DNA of 64,000 nucleotides from Cohnella luojiensis (GTDB lineage Bacteria; Bacillota; Bacilli; Paenibacillales; Paenibacillaceae), in assembly GCF_004564235.1 (NCBI RefSeq), contig NZ_SOMN01000008.1, positions 62,001 through 126,000 on the forward strand, in the 5' to 3' direction. A program made the position numbers and the translations under genes. The notes below the pieces were generated by a model. That model worked only from the letters and a program-made list of their open reading frames with translations, had not been told where the DNA came from and made no database searches. Numbering within the stretch: the first letter of the stretch is position 1; every line of letters begins with the position of its first letter. Positions 61,255 to 64,000 of this stretch are shown piece after piece.

Positions 61255-62505
61255 TTAGGGCTGCTGCAAGGCTTCCCTTTCTCCTTTGGTCAAGTTAACG
61301 AACGCAAGAAATACGATTCCGGCTAAGAAGAAGAAGGCGACGGCTAATAAGGCCGAGCGGCTTGAATCGCTGATAAGCTTGACGAGCCCGAACACCAATG
61401 GCCCTCCGAAGGAAAAAAACCGGCTCGTGAAGCTAAGGAAACCGTTGAATTCGGCAGTGCGCCCTTGCGGAATCATTTTGCTAAAGATCGCCCTGGACGT
61501 CGCCTGAGATCCTCCTTGCACGAGACCCACCAATCCGGCTAGCAGGTAGAAATGAAGCGCGCTAGTCATGAAATATCCTAATATTACGATGATCAGATAC
61601 ATAATTAAGGAGAACTGGAGCATCTTCTTGCCGCCCAACCGATCCGCCATTCTACCGAATAGCAACGTAGCCGGAAATCCGATGAACTGCGTAATGAGCA
61701 AGGCGGTAATCAGGTCATTGCTTTCAATTCCGATCGTGGTGCCGTAACTTGCGGCCATGACGATTATCGTGTTGATGCCATCGAAAATGAACCAATAAGC
61801 GAGCATGAATTTCATTAGCTCGGGATATCGCTTAATGCTGGAGAACGTTTCTCCCAGACGGCGTGCCCCTGCCTTCAGATTGCCGGCGATGCTTCCTTTA
61901 TTCGCGGAGGGTGTATCCTTAATGGTTCGAAATAACGGCCAAGAGAAGACTATCCACCATATGCCGACGGTAACGAACGATATTTGCGATGCGGCCGTTT
62001 TATCCGGCAACCCTATGGATTCCCATCCAAGAATAAGGCCCAGATTTACCGCCAGCAGCAGTCCCCCGCCCAAATATCCCATCGAGAAGCCGCGAGCGCT
62101 TACCTTTTCCCGTTGCGCGGGAGAAGCCACGTCGTTCAGCAAGGCATCATAGAACGTATTTCCCGTCCCGAATCCGACCATCCCGATCACCACGATGATC
62201 GACGCCAGCCACATATCTCCCGGTCCGACGAAGGCAAGCCCGGCGCTGGCGAACGCGCCGATGAGGCTAAATATCCTTAAGAACTTTACCTTCTTTCCGG
62301 TAACGTCCGCGATCGCTCCAAGCAAAGGCGACAATAACGCCACAACGATGGCGGCCGCGGTCTGCGTGAAGCTCCAGCTGCCGTCCGTCCCTTTCGCTAC
62401 GTTGATGAAATAAATCGGCATTACGGCTGCCATGATCGTTGTAGCGAAAGCCGAATTCGCCCAATCGTACAGTACCCAGGCGTTAATCTTCTTTTTATCG
62501 TCCAT
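61255..62505 (-). CDS. UMF1/Atg22-like MFS transporter
   Basis: A 416-residue membrane protein with about twelve hydrophobic segments. The N-terminal AWVLYDWANSAFATTIMAAVMP is the signature of the UMF1 family, related to vacuolar amino-acid effluxers. GLVQGGSQATSRAIFSKMIP is a second conserved block. The solute is not predictable; export of amino acids or small metabolites is suggested by family. It is convergent with the phospholipase-like gene and probably monocistronic. Confidence 0.85.
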   Translation of the reverse strand: MDDKKKINAWVLYDWANSAFATTIMAAVMPIYFINVAKGTDGSWSFTQTAAAIVVALLSPLLGAIADVTGKKVKFLRIFSLIGAFASAGLAFVGPGDMWLASIIVVIGMVGFGTGNTFYDALLNDVASPAQREKVSARGFSMGYLGGGLLLAVNLGLILGWESIGLPDKTAASQISFVTVGIWWIVFSWPLFRTIKDTPSANKGSIAGNLKAGARRLGETFSSIKRYPELMKFMLAYWFIFDGINTIIVMAASYGTTIGIESNDLITALLITQFIGFPATLLFGRMADRLGGKKMLQFSLIMYLIIVILGYFMTSALHFYLLAGLVGLVQGGSQATSRAIFSKMIPQGRTAEFNGFLSFTSRFFSFGGPLVFGLVKLISDSSRSALLAVAFFFLAGIVFLAFVNLTKGEREALQQP

Positions 62506-62709
62506 TTGGAGGTCGCCTCTCTCGCATTACGCGATGTTTGAGGGTAACTTTCGACGGGAGGTGCGCGGTTTCCTTTCTCGCATAGGGCATTTAACATTAT
62601 TTAATACAAGTAAAACGACTTCGCTGTCTTTGGGACGGCGGTACACGTTTGTATCGTGCTATTAGATGAGTATAAAGACATAGAATTTTATACTTTCTGA
62701 TATTGTAGC
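62506..62709. other. non-coding upstream region of the MFS gene
   Basis: No gene recognised. It carries the presumed promoter of the MFS gene in an AT-rich part around 62590-62700. No box was close enough to a consensus to call. Confidence 0.3.
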
Positions 62710-62759
62710 AAAAACCCGAATCTCCCCCTCGCGGAAACCCCGCAAGGGCTAAATTCGGG
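62710..62759 (-). terminator. orphan terminator on the minus strand
   Basis: CCCGAAT at 62715-62721 pairs with 62753-62759, with an inner GCGG/CCGC pair. Five T follow on the minus strand. No minus-strand protein gene ends here; a short RNA starting near 62820 (TTGACA at 62852-62847, GATAAT at 62831-62826) is possible. Confidence 0.55.
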
Positions 62760-62884
62760 CCAACTCAATGCTGCCTGTCTGGGTCCATTTTTTCCGTGCT
62801 TCCCGATGTTCTTCCCCATGAGGGCATTATCTGCATGCTTGGCGAATGTCAATGCCATGAACGCGGGATGCTGCGGATAGAAGT

Positions 62885-62902
62885 CTACTCAAATTTGAGT
62901 AG
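62885..62902. promoter_or_regulatory. 18-bp perfect palindrome, possible LysR operator
   Basis: CTACTCAAATTTGAGTAG is a perfect 18-bp palindrome. It lies 12 bases upstream of the -35 box of the lysR promoter, the usual place of a LysR recognition site. Confidence 0.6.
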
Positions 62903-62913
62903 TTTACAACCCT

Positions 62914-62942
62914 TTGCGGCGAATAAAAGAATCCCCTATAAT
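62914..62942 (+). promoter_or_regulatory. candidate promoter of the LysR-type gene
   Basis: TTGCGG at 62914-62919, 17 bases, then a perfect TATAAT at 62937-62942. The weak -35 fits a promoter that needs an activator. Confidence 0.5.
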
Positions 62943-63020
62943 GAAATTAAAGATAACGACAAATCCTTTTTATATGTATTGATTAAGGTGATAAATTTAT
63001 TCAATCCAGGAGGCGATCAA

Positions 63021-63923
63021 ATGAACATTAGCCAGTTAGAGACATTAGTCACGATCTCTAAGACGCTTAGCTTCCGCAAAGCCGGTGAGGTGCTCAACTT
63101 GACGCAACCCGCCGTTTCCGCGCAAATAAAGAGCCTAGAGGACGAATTCAAGGCTGTTCTCGTCGATCGTAACCATCCCGTGGCCCTGACGGATAGAGGG
63201 CAGGTATTTCTTGAGCACGCAGAGCAAATATTAGCGATCGTGGAGCAATTGAAGCAGAAGCTGTCCGATCTGAACCAAATCCCTCAAGGCCACATCGTGC
63301 TCGGAACTACGACCTCCATCGCGATTCAAATTCTTCCGAGGGTGCTATCCTATTTTCAAGACCAATTTCCTTTGATCAAGACAAGCATTCTCTCCATGTC
63401 CTCGACTCAAGTACTCGCAAGCGTGGAGAACGGCACGGTAGATGTCGGCATCGGTTACTTGACCGACAGAAGCCTGCACGTGGAAACATCGATCCTCTAT
63501 TACGATACCTTCGAGTTCGTCGTTGCGCCTCAACACCCGTTAGCCGCCTCCAAGCGGATTACGATTAGCATGCTCAAGGATATACCGCTCATCCTGCTTT
63601 CCCCGGATACGCTCGGACGCAGATTCGTTGACCGGATTTTCCGCGAGCACGGAATCGAGCCGAACATCGTCATGGAGCTCGGGAGCAGCGAAGAGGTCAA
63701 GCGGATGGTTGAACTCAATATGGGAGCCGCAGTCGTCTCCAAGCTCTCGATCGCCGAAGAGTTGCGCCGGGGCACGCTTAAGATGATCTCCGTAAACGAG
63801 CTCGAGGTGAGCCATCCCGTTGGCGTCATGACCAAATCGGGCAGATACGTCAATAGCGCGATGCGGCAATTCCTGAATGACCTGAAGGGGATGCCGGAGG
63901 ATCAGTTTATCGGCAGTGAATAA
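63021..63923 (+). CDS. LysR-family transcription regulator
   Basis: A 300-residue regulator. The N-terminal winged helix is MNISQLETLVTISKTLSFRK with LTQPAVSAQIKSLEDEF; a linker helix follows, then a substrate-binding domain from about residue 92 (HIVLGTTTSIAIQILPRVLS; TVDVGIGYLT). AGGAGG lies seven bases before the ATG at 63021; a longer frame from 62796 has no ribosome site and crosses the promoter. The palindrome upstream may be its own operator. The ligand and other targets are unknown. The PHP-domain gene 21 bases downstream may be co-transcribed. Confidence 0.9.
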   Translation: MNISQLETLVTISKTLSFRKAGEVLNLTQPAVSAQIKSLEDEFKAVLVDRNHPVALTDRGQVFLEHAEQILAIVEQLKQKLSDLNQIPQGHIVLGTTTSIAIQILPRVLSYFQDQFPLIKTSILSMSSTQVLASVENGTVDVGIGYLTDRSLHVETSILYYDTFEFVVAPQHPLAASKRITISMLKDIPLILLSPDTLGRRFVDRIFREHGIEPNIVMELGSSEEVKRMVELNMGAAVVSKLSIAEELRRGTLKMISVNELEVSHPVGVMTKSGRYVNSAMRQFLNDLKGMPEDQFIGSE

Positions 63924-63944
63924 TAATGAACGAGGAGAGATGAC

Positions 63945-64000
63945 ATGAAATTCGATTTGCATACGCACCATGACAGATGCGGCCACGCTACGGGTAAAAT
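63945..64000 (+). CDS. PHP-domain phosphatase, start only (histidinol-phosphatase-like)
   Basis: Only the first 18 codons are in the window: MKFDLHTHHDRCGHATGK. The HxH metal motif in DLHTHH followed by CGHA is typical of the PHP-type histidinol-phosphatase (HisJ/HisK) group. GAGGAGAG lies about six bases before the ATG. It is in the same direction as the LysR gene and close to it. Enzyme identity needs the rest of the gene. Confidence 0.75.
   Translation, partial: MKFDLHTHHDRCGHATGK

Noticed and set aside
62691-62862. 57-codon minus-strand frame beginning MALTFAKHADNALMGKN
   Set aside because: It reads through a strong terminator, lacks a ribosome site and has no similarity that I recognise.

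Overview
The window reads as chromosomal DNA of an endospore-forming member of the Paenibacillaceae (Paenibacillus/Cohnella-like). The evidence is a moderately GC-rich Firmicute with strong AGGAGG ribosome sites and frequent TTG/GTG starts, the conserved dnaE-ytrH-ytrI-ytpI-ytoI neighbourhood, a 74-residue GerE regulator, a YhcN/YlaJ-type spore lipoprotein, CgeB-type proteins, SLH-domain surface proteins and an EcsAB transporter. No rRNA, tRNA, CRISPR array, transposase or phage gene was seen. 

Layout. 1-790 is an AT-rich, probably foreign stretch with a small membrane protein and a gene remnant. 796-9117 holds dnaE, sporulation membrane genes, a DRTGG/CBS regulator, a short-chain dehydrogenase, gerE (with a clear sigma-K promoter) and a spore lipoprotein. 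9241-10316 is a lone fabH paralogue with a sigma-A promoter and a near-perfect FapR operator. 10457-46312 is a large island, mostly on the minus strand, that I interpret as a spore-surface glycosylation and filament locus. It contains about thirteen glycosyltransferase or glycosyltransferase-like genes of several folds (GT2, GT4, GT-D, CgeB-like) and a nucleotide-sugar set that fits UDP-L-FucNAc or UDP-L-QuiNAc synthesis. It also contains a sugar-1-phosphate nucleotidylyltransferase, several proteins carrying Arg/Lys-rich tails plus an aromatic-x-x-Gly repeat, an SLH plus PKD surface pair, four small helical proteins, and a 2051-residue decapeptide-repeat fibre-like protein. The fibre gene and a 158-residue unknown have sigma-K-like promoters resembling the one at gerE, which suggests late mother-cell expression and a role on the mature spore. 

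46479-64000 is more ordinary: psd, an AraC regulator, a MocR-type regulator lacking the PLP lysine and facing a PPOX-family flavoprotein, an aminotransferase, a truncated AraC remnant, ecsAB, a poly-Asp/poly-Lys SLH protein, a DEAD-box helicase, an SDR, cheX, a zinc-dependent phospholipase C family protein, an MFS permease, a LysR regulator and the start of a PHP-domain phosphatase. 

Four unrelated intergenic tandem arrays (30.7, 47.3, 47.7 and 56.5-57.1 kb, the last being two adjacent families) all have a period of 51-52 bp. One family occurs twice, in opposite orientations. All coordinates, starts and motif calls were made by eye from the sequence; no database search was run, so family names rest on recognition of motifs.
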